Source: Helichrysum umbraculigerum
Taxonomy: Eukaryota > Streptophyta > Magnoliopsida > Asterales > Asteraceae
DNA: 64,000 nt
Assembly: GCA_949592205.1 (NCBI GenBank)
Contig: CATIUR010000001.1
Span: forward strand, 215,270,250-215,334,249
Reading direction: 5' to 3'
The position numbers and the translations under genes were made by a program. Below the pieces are notes generated by a model. That model saw only the letters and a list, made by a program, of their open reading frames with translations, did no database searches and had not been told where the DNA came from. Each line of letters opens with the position of its first letter. Position 1 is the stretch's first letter. Shown here piece by piece: positions 35,772-49,165 of this stretch.

Positions 35772-37762
35772 TATAACACCCCTCGTTTCAACATAAACAA
35801 TAATATAATAATTGCGACTCGGAAGCGTATATTTAAAACATACTACCAATGTACTCAAAATGTCAATAAACTTTTTCAAACTTATTACATGACATTTCAA
35901 CAAACTCGGTGTTATATAATTCAAAACATCTCTTTAGTTATCAAAATAACATCAGAGTAAAAGCCTGTCAAACATTCCTTCAATTCCAAACACTTCCTGC
36001 CCTGCCCAATATGTCCCATCTATTTTAACCTGCAGGAAGAACTGTGGTGGGGTTAGCACAACGCTAAGTGAATGGGACTATAACAACAGTCCAACTCAGC
36101 ACAACAATATGTTTACATAAAACACAATAAACAGAATATAAATCACTGAGTCAATCAATTAACTAGCCGACATTCACTCAATGTCATTCAAGCTACGTCA
36201 AGAGGATCGGTGGTCCCTGAGCAACCATATACCGGTTTGGCACCCAAGAACACTTATAGTTCAACTGTATTGGCCCATACAGCACTACCGATAACTTGTT
36301 GTTGATCACACACGACCTAGATCTCTAAGCCAACATTTCAAGCTTTCGAGATCTCCTGTCGTCTACAACAACAACAACAAGCCCAACCATCAAATCAAGT
36401 TGACCTCTGAATCTTACATATTAGCACAAATTAGCTAAGTAAGCAACATGCCAGACTATCATGGCAAACATTTCAACAGATGCATCATATAAAAGTAATG
36501 CTATAAATTACTTGTTGTAAATCAAATCATTACAACTAAATCACACTGAGGTTACAGATCCACTCACCGACACCTCAGGCCTCCACTCAGTAGTCTAATA
36601 TCACTGAGTCTTCTCCACATCTGAGAATTTACAATCAAATATAAGTTAGTAATCCATATCAATACATAACTTATATCAATCCATACTATTAGGAACTTAA
36701 CATAAAAATATGAATATTACTAGTTCCTAATCATATATTAGTTATTACAACATAACTATTATCATATATGAACCTGAACATATATCAAATAACAATCACA
36801 TTACTTATAAAAAATCAAACAAAAAATGTGACACCAGCCTATCAAGCCGCCGGCTTCTCTATGAAGCCGCCGGCTTCAAACCACCACCCGCCGGCTTCAC
36901 CTTCCAAACCGCCGGGTCAATTACCAAATGTGGTAACAGAACTAAACTTCGTTTTAAAGCTTACACTACCCGCCGGGTCGGGTTTATACCCGCCGGTTTC
37001 CTACAAAACATCACAAGCCGCCGGCTTGGCTTATGAAGCCGCCGGCTTCGGCTAACAAGAACAAGCCGCCGGCTTGGCCAAAGAAGCCGCCGGCTTCTGG
37101 CCTCGTCCCAGCCCAGCACGAACAGCAGAAACCCTAACTCGCGGGTTTAATCCCCAAAACACCAAAAACTCGTTTTTAAACGGTTATAAACCTCAAATAT
37201 CATCACATAATCAATATGTAACACTTATAACCTGTTTCTAACATCCAAATCTCTCAAATCATCAATTTACCCAAATTCAATCAAAAAATCAAATTCTTAA
37301 ATACTCAAGAATACTTACTGATTGAAGAATCTAACGATGGTAATCTGATGATTATGAAGATTCACGAGAATCACAACTTCCTGATTTGATTTCTGGATTG
37401 ATTTGGAAGTTTTCAGAGAGTTTCTATGAGTTTCTAAATGAAAATAAATAACTTTCCTAAATAGGAAAGGATATATATATAAGTCGGCCTCACGAACCGC
37501 CTTCAATATACGGGTATAATTTAATATCCCATCTCAATCTATTGCCTGGAACCCGAAAACCATTTGCGAGTCCAAACATTTTATTGTACCAACAACTATA
37601 TTAATTTACAACAATTAATATTTCACTTATCACATTGGAATATTTAACTCCTATTCCAATTATTTCAAGTATTTCAAACAATATTATTTCCAAACACATT
37701 TAAATACTTATTTAAATCAAGAAATAATATAAAACAACTAGGTCCAATTCGAGGATGTTACA
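35772..37762 (-). repeat. 5' LTR of B
   Basis: Copy of 29642-31597 with one additional cluster unit and a 15-base segment that the other LTR lacks. Confidence 0.93.
36844..37098 (-). repeat. GC-rich hairpin cluster in 5' LTR of B
   Basis: Same as 30714-30950 with one extra 20-base unit, showing that the array changes copy number within one element's lifetime. Confidence 0.85.
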
Positions 37763-37767
37763 CGCCT

Positions 37768-39632
37768 AATCATCAACATTCCTTCCATTTCAACTTCTTG
37801 CCCACCCGATAAAATCTATAACCTGCAAGAAGTGTTAATGTGGGGGATTAGCTCAAAGCTAAGTGAGTAAATCAATAAACAACGGTCCAACTTAGCATAA
37901 CAACTTTGTGCACAACTACTAACCATATGCACACAACACACCTGTTTACAACTTATCCAATCACAATCAACTGGCGTCAAAGAGGACCGGTGGTTCTTGA
38001 GGTATCACCTTCTCAAAGAACACTTTAAAACCACTGCAGGCCCATACAGAGGTTTAACCGACTACTTGGTGCTACAACTCAAATAACACAGGCTACGACA
38101 ATAATACTTGTACTAAGACCCTGTGTTATCCAATCAATAGCAAACCCAAGCCCAGCCCAGATGTCCGCTGGCCTCTGAATCAACTGGTGCCCAAAGGCAT
38201 TACACAAGTGATCACATAGCTACAGACTCATCATGTATCATATCAGACTAAGAGTCTATCAACAGTATTATTATTAAACCAAAATAATCATGGCAACTAA
38301 ATCAATAATAATACGTTTACCCGTTGTAACCAAACATGTTACAACTAAATCACACTGAGGTTCATAGATCCACTCACCGAATACCTCAGTCGTCCACTCA
38401 GTAGTCTAATGTCACTGAGTCCTTCTGTTTATCTGAAAACACCACAGAACTACACAAGTTAGTCATTTATCCCAATATGATTATAACATCATACAATTGT
38501 AATCATATCAAACAACTTCTCACTAACTTGTATAAATTCCACATTCACCATTTCAAGATTATGAATAACCACTTTAATCATCACAATTCACAATCATTTA
38601 TCAAATTATGATCATAATTTAACTCTAACATGATCATTAACAATACTTGTAAATTATACATCATTTATTTACACTTAGAAGCTTTGATCCTTGAACTACA
38701 CATTAAGTTCATAACTAGCTTCATAATCATAATTCAACCTTTTCAACTCTAGGTTAAGTTTTAACTACAAATCATGAATTAAACATCAACTAACAATTTT
38801 AACATAACTACAAACTTTAATTCATGAATTATCAACTAAACCCATAACTTTTATTAATGATCATACATGAAATTCACACTTCTAAGCTTGGGTTTATATT
38901 ATAACCCTCATGGAATCCTCAACTAATAACTATTCAAGCATCACAAAGTTTTAATTTCGGATTAAAACCATTAATCCATCAAAAACCCCATGAACTCATC
39001 ATAATCATCAATTTCCCAAGAACACCTAATCAAATTCGAAACCCTTAGCTTAATTAATGTTAATCATCATCATTAATAAGCTTAAACAACATTAATTTAA
39101 CAATTTCAAGCTTCAGTTTTCGGATTTTAACCTATCAATTAGTTAAAACCCCAAAACCCCCAATTTCTAGGTTAATTAGAGGAAGAACACAAATCATACC
39201 TTGATTATGATGATTAGGGAAGCTTGAAATCGAGTTTAAAGACTTCAATTTGATGTTCTTCATGGTCTTGATAATTGATTTAGGATTAGATGTATATGTG
39301 TATGTTCATACGTATGTATGTATATGAAGATATGTTTGAAATTAAAGAACCGACTCAAACATATGGATATATTACACAATTTGTTAAATTTCATTCCCCG
39401 TACTTATCATAGTCTGGAACTTAATAACCATTTGCGGGGACACGTTATTTTATTTTACCGTCAACTGAGTTAATTTAAAACAATCAATAATTTATTAGTC
39501 ACAATAAATTATTCGACTCTTTTCTCCTCTTATTTTAAATTAACACAACACAATTATTTTCTGACACATTAAATAATAACGCACCGTCAGAAAATATTAA
39601 AATACTACCAGACCCGAGGAATGGATGTTACA
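37768..39632 (-). repeat. 3' LTR of C, second piece
   Basis: Resumes after the CGCCT duplicate (37763-37767) and runs to TGTTACA. It matches 43425-45288 closely. Confidence 0.92.
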
Positions 39633-39669
39633 AATCTCTCCCCCTTAAAGAGATTTCGTCCTCGAAATC
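39633..39669 (-). other. Polypurine tract and pre-PPT palindrome of C
   Basis: Sense reading ends CTTTAAGGGGGAGAGATT next to the LTR; the inverted repeat GATTTCG/CGAAATC (39652-39669) precedes it. Confidence 0.85.
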
Positions 39670-40832
39670 TAATCACACTTAATCACTCTAGTGAAATAGA
39701 ATCACACATAACATTTCACTAATACTATATATATCTCATACACCCACCTCTAGCCACATACTTATTCATTACTATATGTACACAAGATGTGGTTATAATT
39801 CAATTCACGTATGCACATCATCTTTATGCATATTTTTAATTACCTCAACATCAACTGTACTTGCATATATTTATCCACTTAAACACAAAATGTGCATACA
39901 TCTTATCAACTTACACACCACCAGTGTGTATTTCAACTAAATTCACCGAAAGACATAAGTTGTGCTTTGTACTCTACTTGGTTTGCTAATGCAAGATGCA
40001 ATATTCATCAAAATATAGCATCTTCAACTATTTAACCACAAATACACACATCAAACGTTACTCTTATGAGCAACTTATAAATACAGGTACACGTTTTCAA
40101 TTCTTTCCACATTCACATATCCAAATGAACATTTTAACTTCACAACAATCACAACAATAACAACTAGTGGTAATGAATACCACAACACACATTGGCCATA
40201 ACAATTTTAACTCCATTCACAACTAGCAATTTAGCTAACAACTATGTATTTCTTTAGCTAACAACTTGCTAGAAATTTTCACTTTTGCAACTATTTAATT
40301 ACTACTTTACAACTTGTAATTATTAACACAACTAGGTTATATGAAACTCTTTATTCTAAGGGAATCAAAATCATATAACCCTCAACACATACGAATCATC
40401 CATAAGCACTATGTAGAGGTCAAATCTTATGGGTAAAACCATTATCACATAATCAATTAGCATCCTTTCACATCAACTCGGACGCTAAATCAACACCTGT
40501 TAATACCATGCGCCATCAGCATAGGTATTTCAACAACACAAGGTGCTACCATAATTCACATATTCAACAATATCATCACAATGCAATTCACAGTCAAATG
40601 ACCTCTACTTTGCTTAAATCATCTTTTAATTATTACTAGTTGCAATTCATCACACATACACATCACTTGTACCATAGGTACCATATTAACAACAATTTAT
40701 GGTTTACTACTCTTTCATTTCAGTCAATCATTGACTATTTCTCAATTACAGGTCAACATATCTTACCTGTTATTTTAAATCACATTAACTTTATCTGGTA
40801 CTTAGTAGTCTCAACAATTTCATGTGAAATGG

Positions 40833-40871
40833 CATAATATAAATACGTTGGCCAGACGTCGCCATATTATG
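40833..40871 (-). other. Stem-loop with palindromic apical loop in C
   Basis: Outer 8-bp stem CATAATAT (40833-40840) with ATATTATG (40864-40871); a 4x4 internal loop; inner stem ACGT with ACGT; a 7-base loop containing TGGCCA (40849-40854), self-complementary. Same layout as in A, B and D. Function as a dimerisation signal is inference. Confidence 0.65.
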
Positions 40872-41780
40872 TCAGTCACACTTCATTTTCAGGCCACTTC
40901 ATACCATCCATCTTCAAAGTTATTACTCTTTACTCTTACATATATCACAACAATGATATCAACCATTTGCACAATTATAACAACCCGTAGTAGCAGGTAT
41001 ATCACCAATTATTAACTTGCTGCCATTTTCGACTTATCACCTTGAATATAAAACTACTCATATCATCAGGTATGTATAAACAACACAGACATTCAACACC
41101 GTTTTCACTATATTATTAACACAGGCGTAATGTCTAACACAATTACTTCAATCAACCTCTTTATTACCTGATTCAATATTAATTACTAGTTACATCTCAT
41201 ATAGTACATTTAGTACCAAACGCTTTGCCAACACTATGTGCAATATTCAATACACATTCATCAATCTAGACACCTTTAGTTGAATTACAATTGAGCATTT
41301 CATGTTCAATTAATTCACATATATGATTCACATAATCCCATACTCAGTATTTACTAACCCTAGTTAGCAACAATCAACAATACCAGTTGCTACCCATTTT
41401 TGCAATTAATTAAACCACCTGAGAACAACTCATACACACTAAAATATGTAGACCTCTTTAAAACAAGTTTTAACATTGCACATATACACAGGAATGCTCC
41501 CTGGGCTCAAAGAAACAAAAGCCCAATACAAAACGTAAGTCAAAAGTTCGAAATAAGGTTCGAAAAATAGTAAAATGCCATTTTCGGGCCCCAAACGACC
41601 CCGAAGTGCCAAAAACTGACAGGGCTAAGGAACTTAGCTTTGATCATTGGACCGTTTCCGAGTGACAGTGTAAATTTCGACCCAATCCAAGCTAATGAAA
41701 TTTTTGTTGCATAAAAGAGGTCTCTAAAGTGCTAGTAAACACTTATGCATTTTCAAATTTTGCACACACAAATACGTAAC

Positions 41781-41980
41781 AGAACCCGCCGGGTTCCACC
41801 AATGAGCCGCCGGGTTCATACCACCAGCCGCCGGATTCAGGTACCAGCCGCCGGGTGAACTAAAATTTACACAAACAGAAACATTTTGCCGTATTTGGGC
41901 TCTAGGAGCCGCCGGCTTGAGGTCAAAGCCGCCGGGTTACCACTCCTAGCCGCCGGGTCCACCTTCTGACCCGCCGGGTC
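41781..41980 (-). repeat. GC-rich hairpin cluster in the interior of C
   Basis: Units of the form GAACCC-GGC-GGGTTC (seen on + as GAACCCGCCGGGTTC) and mixed variants such as CCGCCGGATTC and CCGCCGGCTT. Confidence 0.8.
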
Positions 41981-42989
41981 TCATGTCTGCACAGCAGACC
42001 TCCATTTCCTGCACAACTTAGTGCAATTTCCCGAAATTCAAACGTGCATATCTCACAAACCGTAAAGAATTAGGGTCTGAAATTTTGCAGGCACCTTTAT
42101 ATAATAAAAATGCAACTTTCCATTTTCACACTTTTTCAAATTTCACGTTTATCGAGAAAACGGACGTATAACTCATTTTTGACCATTTTGGTTGACACGT
42201 CAAAACCCAATCCACATGGTTTCTGACTCAAACCTTTTAACAACATGTTTATACATATATATGTGACGTGTAGGCATATTCATCACCCTCATATACCCAT
42301 TATTTATCATTTTAACACCTTGACCCGTTTAGGGGTCCAATTGGACACTTTTACCAATTTCAACCATTTTGACTACATTAACACTTTCAACACACTTTGC
42401 TACTATATTTATGATTTAAAGTCACTTTAACATTCATTACACTCGAACCACCACTCGTTTCAACCATTTAACCACTAAGTGACCCATTTGGGCACTTTAA
42501 CAACCCATTTGGGCTCAACCCATCTATCCACCATTCCAACACCCAATTTACACTTCTTTGACTATTTTAAGTCAAATTAGACCAATTTCTCTATTGATGT
42601 CATATTATACTTTAAAACACCAACTTCACATAAAATTCATTATGTTTACACCAATTACAACAAGTTTTTCAACATTGACTTTTTTTACAAACTAGTCAAC
42701 GCATATAAAGGTGGATTAACCACTTTGACTTTCTTATTTTACCACTTTTAATACCTAGATCATAATTCAACCACAATCATGATCAAGGCAAAACACATAA
42801 ACATCTAACCACCTTTATCACTTTTACAACATAGTCATTATCAAGTTCAACACGACCACATTCAACTTTGACTTTTCTAAGTCAACAACACACATATCAG
42901 TCTGACTCAATTTACTTTACTACTATTCATGTCATAGCAAAGTAAACAATTCAAGCTTATTTAAATACACCAAGCTTATCGAAAATTAC

Positions 42990-43061
42990 CTGATACATTT
43001 AGGCCCACGAGTATTGAGGAATCATTGAGAATACCCTTGGGTTCCTCATACTCCTCCATCT
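42990..43061 (-). other. Conserved 72-base mini-exon-like block in C
   Basis: In sense: acceptor-like TTGCAG before it and donor-like ATCAG|GTAATT after it. One frame is open across it, including an ATG, and shares SSILVGL with the equivalent peptide of A (SSTLVGL). Confidence 0.5.
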
Positions 43062-43223
43062 CTGCAACCAAAACAACAATCTAGCCACTTGTTATAGGTT
43101 AGTACACATTTCAATAACCAGTTTCTCATACAACCACTAATCCCACACCCTGGAATGTTTGACTTGACACATATCAAAGTTTGGGATTGAACATCTTACA
43201 ATGTACAATTCACCCAAACTTAT

Positions 43224-43235
43224 GCTCTGATACCA
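43224..43235 (-). other. Primer-binding site of C (tRNA-iMet)
   Basis: Sense reading TGGTATCAGAGC, three bases from the LTR starting at 43239. Confidence 0.92.
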
Positions 43236-43238
43236 ACT

Positions 43239-45288
43239 TATAACACCCCTCATTTTTTACATCATTTAAATATAATAAACCCGGAAGCGTTAGTCCAACT
43301 TTCAACAATACCAAGTTACATTACAAATTCAAACTAATTTAAAACATAGTTCATCAACATGGGTGTTATTTCAAAAACCAAAAGATAACAATGATTTATA
43401 CAAATCAATATCAGAGTAACGCCTAATCATCAACATTCCTTCCATTTCAACTTCTTGCCTACCCGATAAAATCTATAACCTGCAAGAAGTGTTAATGTGG
43501 GGGATTAGCTCAAAGCTAAGTGAGTAAATCAATAAACAACAGTCCAACTTAGCATAACAACTTTGTGCACAACTACTAACCATATGCACACAACACACCT
43601 GTTTACAACTTATCCAATCACAATCAACTGGCGTCAAAGAGGACCGGTGGTTCTTGAGGTATCACCTTCTCAAAGAACACTTTAAAACCACTGCAGGCCC
43701 ATACAGAGGTTTAACCGACTACTTGGTGCTACAACTCAAATAACACAGGCTACGACAATAATACTTGTACTAAGACCCTGTGTTATCCAATCAATAGCAA
43801 ACCCAAGCCCAGCCCAGATGTCCGCTGGCCTCTGAATCAACTGGTGCCCAAAGGCATTACACAAGTGATCACATAGCTACAGACTCATCATGTATCATAT
43901 CAGACTAAGAGTCTATCAACAGTATTATTATTAAACCAAAATAATCATGGCAACTAAATCAATAATAATACGTTTACCCGTTGTAACCAAACCTGTTACA
44001 ACTAAATCACACTGAGGTTCATAGATCCACTCACCGAATACCTCAGTCGTCCACTCAGTAGTCTAATGTCACTGAGTCCTTCTGTTTATCTGAAAACACC
44101 ACAGAACTACACAAGTTAGTCATTTATCCCAATATGATTATAACATCATACAATTGTAATCATATCAAACAACTTCTCACTAACTTGTATAAATTCCACA
44201 TTCACCATTTCAAGATTATGAATAACCACTTTAATCATCACAATTCACAATCATTTATCAAATTATGATCATAATTTAACTCTAACATGATCATTAACAA
44301 TACTTGTAAATTATACATCATTTATTTACACTTAGAAGCTTTGATCCTTGAACTACACATTAAGTTCATAACTAGCTTCATAATCATAATTCAACCTTTT
44401 CAACTCTAGGTTAAGTTTTAACTACAAATCATGAATTAAACATCAACTAACAATTTTAACATAACTACAAACTTTAATTCATGAATTATCAACTAAACCC
44501 ATAACTTTTATTAATGATCATACATGAAATTCACACTTCTAAGCTTGGGTTTATATTATAACCCTCATGGAATCCTCAACTAACAACTATTCAAGCATCA
44601 CAAAGTTTTAATTTCGGATTAAAACCATTAATCCATCAAAAACCCCATGAACTCATCATAATCATCAATTTCCCAAGAACACCTAATCAAATTCGAAACC
44701 CTTAGCTTAATTAATATTAATCATCATCATTAATAAGCTTAAACAACATTAATTTAACAATTTCAAGCTTCAGTTTTCGGATTTTAACCTATCAATTAGT
44801 TAAAACCCAAAACCCCCAATTTCTAGGTTAATTAGAGGAAGAACACAAATCATACCTTGATTATGATGATTAGGGAAGCTTGAAATCGAGTTTAAAGACT
44901 TCAATTTGATGTTCTTCATGGTCTTGATAACTGATTTAGGATTAGATGTATATGTGTATGTTCATACGTATGTATGTATATGAAGATATGTTTGAAATTA
45001 AAGAACCGACTCAAACATATGGATATATTACACAATTTGTTAAATTTCATTCCCCGTACTTATCATAGTCTGGAACTTAATAACCATTTGCGGGGACACG
45101 TTATTTTATTTTACCGTCAACTGAGTTAATTTAAAACAATCAATAATTTATTAGTCACAATAAATTATTCGACTCTTTTCTCCTCTTATTTTAAATTAAC
45201 ACAACACAAATATTTTCTGACACATTAAATAATAACGCACCGTCAGAAAATATTAAAATACTACCAGACCCGAGGAATGGATGTTACA
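43239..45288 (-). repeat. 5' LTR of C
   Basis: Uninterrupted 2050-base copy. Around 43422-43430 it shows the empty site GTAACGCCTAATCAT, confirming where element B entered the other LTR. It contains the conserved CTCAGT/ACTGAG hairpin, and a donor-like CAAG|GTATG after a short leader in sense. Confidence 0.93.
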
Positions 45289-46387
45289 AATGACTTCTAA
45301 AACACATTGGAACATACTTTTGAGTATAACATTCGAAATCAAGATAATAATGTTGAGATTATTATTACAATCAATCACCAATGGGCCGTACACGTTTTCA
45401 AAACTCAAACCAATCAACAAAATCGTAGTCATTTGGACATTCTAGTTGGACGAACAACTACAAAGGTAGTCTTTATAGATACCTACTCACGTTTGTAACC
45501 ATCGCGTGTCATGGACACCCTCAGGTTACAAGTCTTCGGACATCACTACTCGGCTAATCAATCCAAGTTTAACAAGTTAAACTCTCAAGACTCAGGTGAG
45601 TCTCATAGCCCCTATTTTACTGTTTTACTCAGGGGTGTGATACATTGCTCGATTTATTTACATGTGAACGCAAGTACAATCAAAATCAAATACTACATGA
45701 GTTTTTTTTCAACTAATCAATTTAAAGCCCTCAACAAACATAGTTTGGTAATTCATCTGTAGCGTGAATGTTAGTATATGATATCATATAGGATTGACAA
45801 TCCTCGTCCGGGTTAGCAAGCACTAACTGGTCAAACGGACGTATTAGCATTTGGGTAGACGAGTGTAGATTAGGCACTCGTAGGAGGCACCTCGATCGGA
45901 ATTCCTTAAATGTGGACCTGACCCTGAAGTTAAGCTCAGACTATGTGCCCATGGCTATATAACTTTTATTTTGCCTTATTGCAACTTAAATTCAATTAAA
46001 TCTTACGGTTCATACGATATGTTTTGACATACAAACCTGTGAGCACACCAGCGTTTCGCTGACTATTTTTAGCATGTATCACAGGTACTCAGCAGTAGGT
46101 TGGACTGCCTGATCAGGATACTTTAGCTCGTGTCAGCATACAAACATTCAGAGATTTAGCTGCATTATTATATTTTGTATAAATTAATTATGTATGTAAA
46201 TCTCTCAATTTCAAACCGAGCTAATGTAAACTATACTTTTGATGTAAACATTTATTTTATCAATACAAGTTGTAAAACGACGCATGTAGTGGTCGTTCAT
46301 TGTATACCTTGTGTGCTTTGATTATTGATTAGTCGCGCCCCGACCCGAACCGCTTCCGCATCATAAATTTAGGGGTGCGACACATAC

Positions 46388-46525
46388 ATAATTAACCCAT
46401 GTGAAATCAGAAAGAAACACACAACAACACGTTGCCTTCTTTCTTTGACTTTACTACATGCATGACCAACATTTTCTTTCAAAGTTGGGCAAACACTATT
46501 AGTAAATAGCAATCCACATTATTTG
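46388..46525 (-). repeat. 5' LTR of K, second piece
   Basis: Continues the copia LTR from where T2 interrupted it, up to ATTATTTG, where element D begins. It matches the stretch of the intact LTR that ends at 25827. Confidence 0.9.
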
Positions 46526-48590
46526 TGTAACATCCTTAAATTGGGCCTAGAAGTAATAGGTATTTTCTGTAAATTTTAAATGCGATCTAAAATTGTTATT
46601 GTGTTTGATTGGATAATAAATAGGCCGATAAGCCTCAGGAAATATTGTGGCTAGTGAAATATTGATTGTTTTAAATTTATTTAGTTGACGGTAAAATAAA
46701 ATTGTATTTCCCCGCAAATGGTTTTAAGTTCCAGACAATAATAAATACGTGGAATGAAAACTAACACTTATATGGTATATTATGTGGATGGGTCGGTTTT
46801 TATTTCCCTCCACACATACATATGTACGTATGAATACACACACACACACATAACCCTAAATCCACAAAATCATGAAGAAAACACCAAATTGGAGCTTGTA
46901 AATTCGGATTCAAGCTTCCATGATCATCAAGAACAAGGTATGATCATATGTTCTTCATTTTCCATAACCTAGAATTGGGGTTTTTGGGGTTTTTACTAAT
47001 TAGTGAGTTTAATCCGAAATTAAGTGCTTGTTTTGTGAAATTGTTGTTAGTTAAACATGTTATTGTTGATTACTAACTAGATTCAAGCTTAAGATTATAG
47101 ATTTATGGTGATTCTTAGGGTTTATGATGATTTTGATGGGTTAGTGACTTTAATCCAAAAATTAAAGTATGAAATGGGTTAAGGTGGTGTTAATAAGTGT
47201 TTATAAGATGGTTAGTAATATTAATTTAAACTAGAAATGAAATAATCATGTTATACAAGTGTAATCAAAATGGGTTTTTGGGTAATTGATGGAACTAGCA
47301 TGATTAACTTGGAATTGAAGCTTGAAATACTTGCATGATAGTTGGTTGATGTTTATATATAGATTATAACTTTAATCTTAGATTAAAATGAAGAAGTTGA
47401 AGTATAATCATATGGATAGGCATGGGTTTAATTGAATATTCATGAATTGAAGCTCTTAAGCTTGAGTTAATAATACATAGTTGTTGTTAGTTGTTAATGA
47501 TCATGAATTGAGAAGTGATTAATTAATAAGGATAATGCGATTATTCGTAAGCTTGAAATGATTAATGAAAGGTTGATGATCATAAGTAATTAACTATGAA
47601 GTTGTAGTTACTAAATGTGTGACATATTGATAATGAGTTTGAAACAAAGACCTATAATGATTAGAGTAATAACTCACTAAATTGAGTTTATGAATCAAGT
47701 TGTACTACCTTAATATGAGTTGATTTTATGGACGAGTTATTGACTTGTGTTGTGTTATTGTATTCTCAGATGTGGAGAAGTCTCAGTGACATTAGACTAC
47801 TGAGTGGACGACTATGATTGTCGGTGAGTGGATCTTGGACTTTCTGTCTAAGTTAGTTGTAACAACATGGTTACAACGGGTAAACTTGGTTTATTGCAAT
47901 GATTGCATTAATATTAGATTGGCATGTTGGCTAAACCTTTGATTGATTATTGGCATCCATTGTGCTATGATAGTTGTGGACTATTTGATTTGGTGGGGGT
48001 CAACTAATGTGTTGGGTTTGGATACTATTACTAGGACTTCGCAAGTGCCTTGTACATGTGTTGGACACTGAAATTGCGTCGTGTGTAGTAATAGTACCAA
48101 ACTATCGGTTTAACCTCTTATTTGGCCGTCAGTTGGTTTTAAGTGTTACTTGGGGAACCATCCGCGGCATGAGGGTACCTCAAGGACCACCGATCCTTCT
48201 ATGTTGCTTGTGCATTGCTTGGTTATAGGCATGTGTTAAGCTGAGTTAGATTGATAGCTTGGGATCTATTCACTTAGCTTCGTGCTAACCCCTCATTACT
48301 TCTTGCAGGTTTACTTCTGTATGTGGGTGGGCAAGAAGTACATATGGAAAGGAATGTTTGACAGGCTCACTCTGAAATGGATAATACGTTAATGATTTAA
48401 CAACACATTGGGATTTCTATAACACCTAAACTTAATGTGTGTAATGATTAGAATAATTTAGTTTTAAAGGTTTGTATATAAGTGGATTGCTATTTGAAAT
48501 GTATGTATGCAATCCACTGGTTTCTATTAATCATGCGCTTCCGATATGTTTAAAAAAAAAAAAATGTCCTTGTATTTAGCGGGTGTTATA
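46526..48590 (+). repeat. 5' LTR of D
   Basis: TGTAACATCC to GGGTGTTATA. It contains the short leader ending in CAAG|GTATGATC (donor-like), the acceptor-like TCTCAG|ATGTGGAG and the conserved hairpin CTCAGT/ACTGAG at 47782-47804. The open stretch at 46754-46972 spans the donor-like site and is not called a gene. Confidence 0.92.
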
Positions 48591-48593
48591 AAT

Positions 48594-48605
48594 TGGTATC
48601 AGAGC
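48594..48605 (+). other. Primer-binding site of D (tRNA-iMet)
   Basis: TGGTATCAGAGC three bases after the LTR. Confidence 0.92.
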
Positions 48606-48776
48606 TTAGGTTTGGGTGAATTGGACATTGTATGGTGTTCAATCCCAAACTTAGGTTTGTGTCAAGTCAAACATTCCAGGGATGGGGTTTAGTGGTTGCT
48701 TGAGAAAGTTGCTATGAAATGTGTGCTAACCTATAACAATATGCAATAGTGTTGTTTTGGATGCAGAGACGGAGGA

Positions 48777-48839
48777 ACATGAGGAACCGTCTGGTATTTC
48801 TCAATGATTCCTCAATACTCGTGGGCCTAGATGTGCCAG
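48777..48839 (+). other. Mini-exon-like block in D, 63 bases
   Basis: Same borders as in A, B and C (ATGCAG before, CCAG|GTAATT after) but nine bases shorter, and the shared frame is closed by a stop. Confidence 0.48.
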
Positions 48840-49165
48840 GTAATTTCTGATAAGCTTGATGAATTTTAATAAGCTTTGACTGTTAGCTTTACTATGATAT
48901 GATTGTTAGTAAAGTAAATTGAATTATTGGTGAACAACGCTTGTTAATGAGTTGATAAATGCAAGGTGTGATTATAGATCCTTGCTAGGGAATTATTTGA
49001 TAAATGATAAACTAAATTGATGTGACTTGATATGATGAAATTAATGGGATGTTGGTATTCTCCATTAATAGGTTTCGAGTCGTGTTGTTATGTGAATTAT
49101 AAGGAGTCTAGTTATGGGAATATGTGTATTGACTTGGAAAAGTCAAAGTTGAATGTGGTTGTGTC

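Larger units (their letters stand above)
29642..37762 (-). mobile_element. Element B: non-coding LTR retrotransposon of the same family as A, minus strand
   Basis: LTRs 29642-31597 (1956) and 35772-37762 (1991) with a 4174-base interior lacking ORFs. A perfect 5-base target duplication CGCCT (29637-29641 and 37763-37767) is confirmed by the unoccupied LTR of C. LTR length differs by one 20-base hairpin-cluster unit (extra at about 36852-36871) and a 15-base gap near 31422; otherwise I see only about three substitutions. Sequence and order match A read in reverse, except for the cluster arms, so A and B are one family. Youngest layer of the left stack. Confidence 0.93.
29456..45288 (-). mobile_element. 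Element C: non-coding LTR retrotransposon (LARD type), minus strand
   Basis: LTRs: 29456-39632 (interrupted by element B, 2051 bases without it) and 43239-45288 (2050 bases). The interior, 39633-43238, is 3606 bases with no credible ORF. Ends, primer site, polypurine tract and interior blocks are homologous to D, and more distantly to A and B. Roughly 7 substitutions separate the two LTRs (about 0.35%). The flanks GATAC (29451-29455) and AATGA (45289-45293) do not match, so no clean target duplication exists. Confidence 0.88.
27920..46382 (+). mobile_element. Element T2: Tekay-like solo LTR, split by nested elements
   Basis: The left piece 27920-29455 begins TGTGACACCCGTCAAATTAG; the right piece 45289-46382 ends AGGGGTGCGACA. 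Together they make about 2630 bases and correspond end to end, in the opposite orientation, to the 2307-base LTR of T1, with diverged middle parts. Only one LTR and no interior exist, and CATAC/TATAC flanks both ends, so this is a solo LTR left by recombination between two LTRs. Its middle is interrupted by element C. Confidence 0.83.
25247..46525 (-). mobile_element. Element K: copia-type LTR retrotransposon, internally deleted, right LTR split by later insertions
   Basis: The left copy of the 654-base LTR (the 3' LTR on the minus strand) is 25247-25900. The other LTR starts at 27473 and is found in pieces 27473-27919 and 46388-46525; its last roughly 73 bases lie beyond element D and outside the window. 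The interior keeps only gag-protease. Ends are TGTTGGACAA (sense) and TTTTCATAACA. About 8 substitutions in 585 comparable bases (about 1.4%) make K the oldest retroelement in this stack. ATAGT at 25242-25246 is the expected left half of the target duplication; the right half is out of view. Confidence 0.88.

Noticed and set aside
27920..46382. T2 as a full-length Tekay element
   Set aside because: After removing the nested C and B elements only one LTR remains between the CATAC-type duplicates; no primer site, interior or second LTR.
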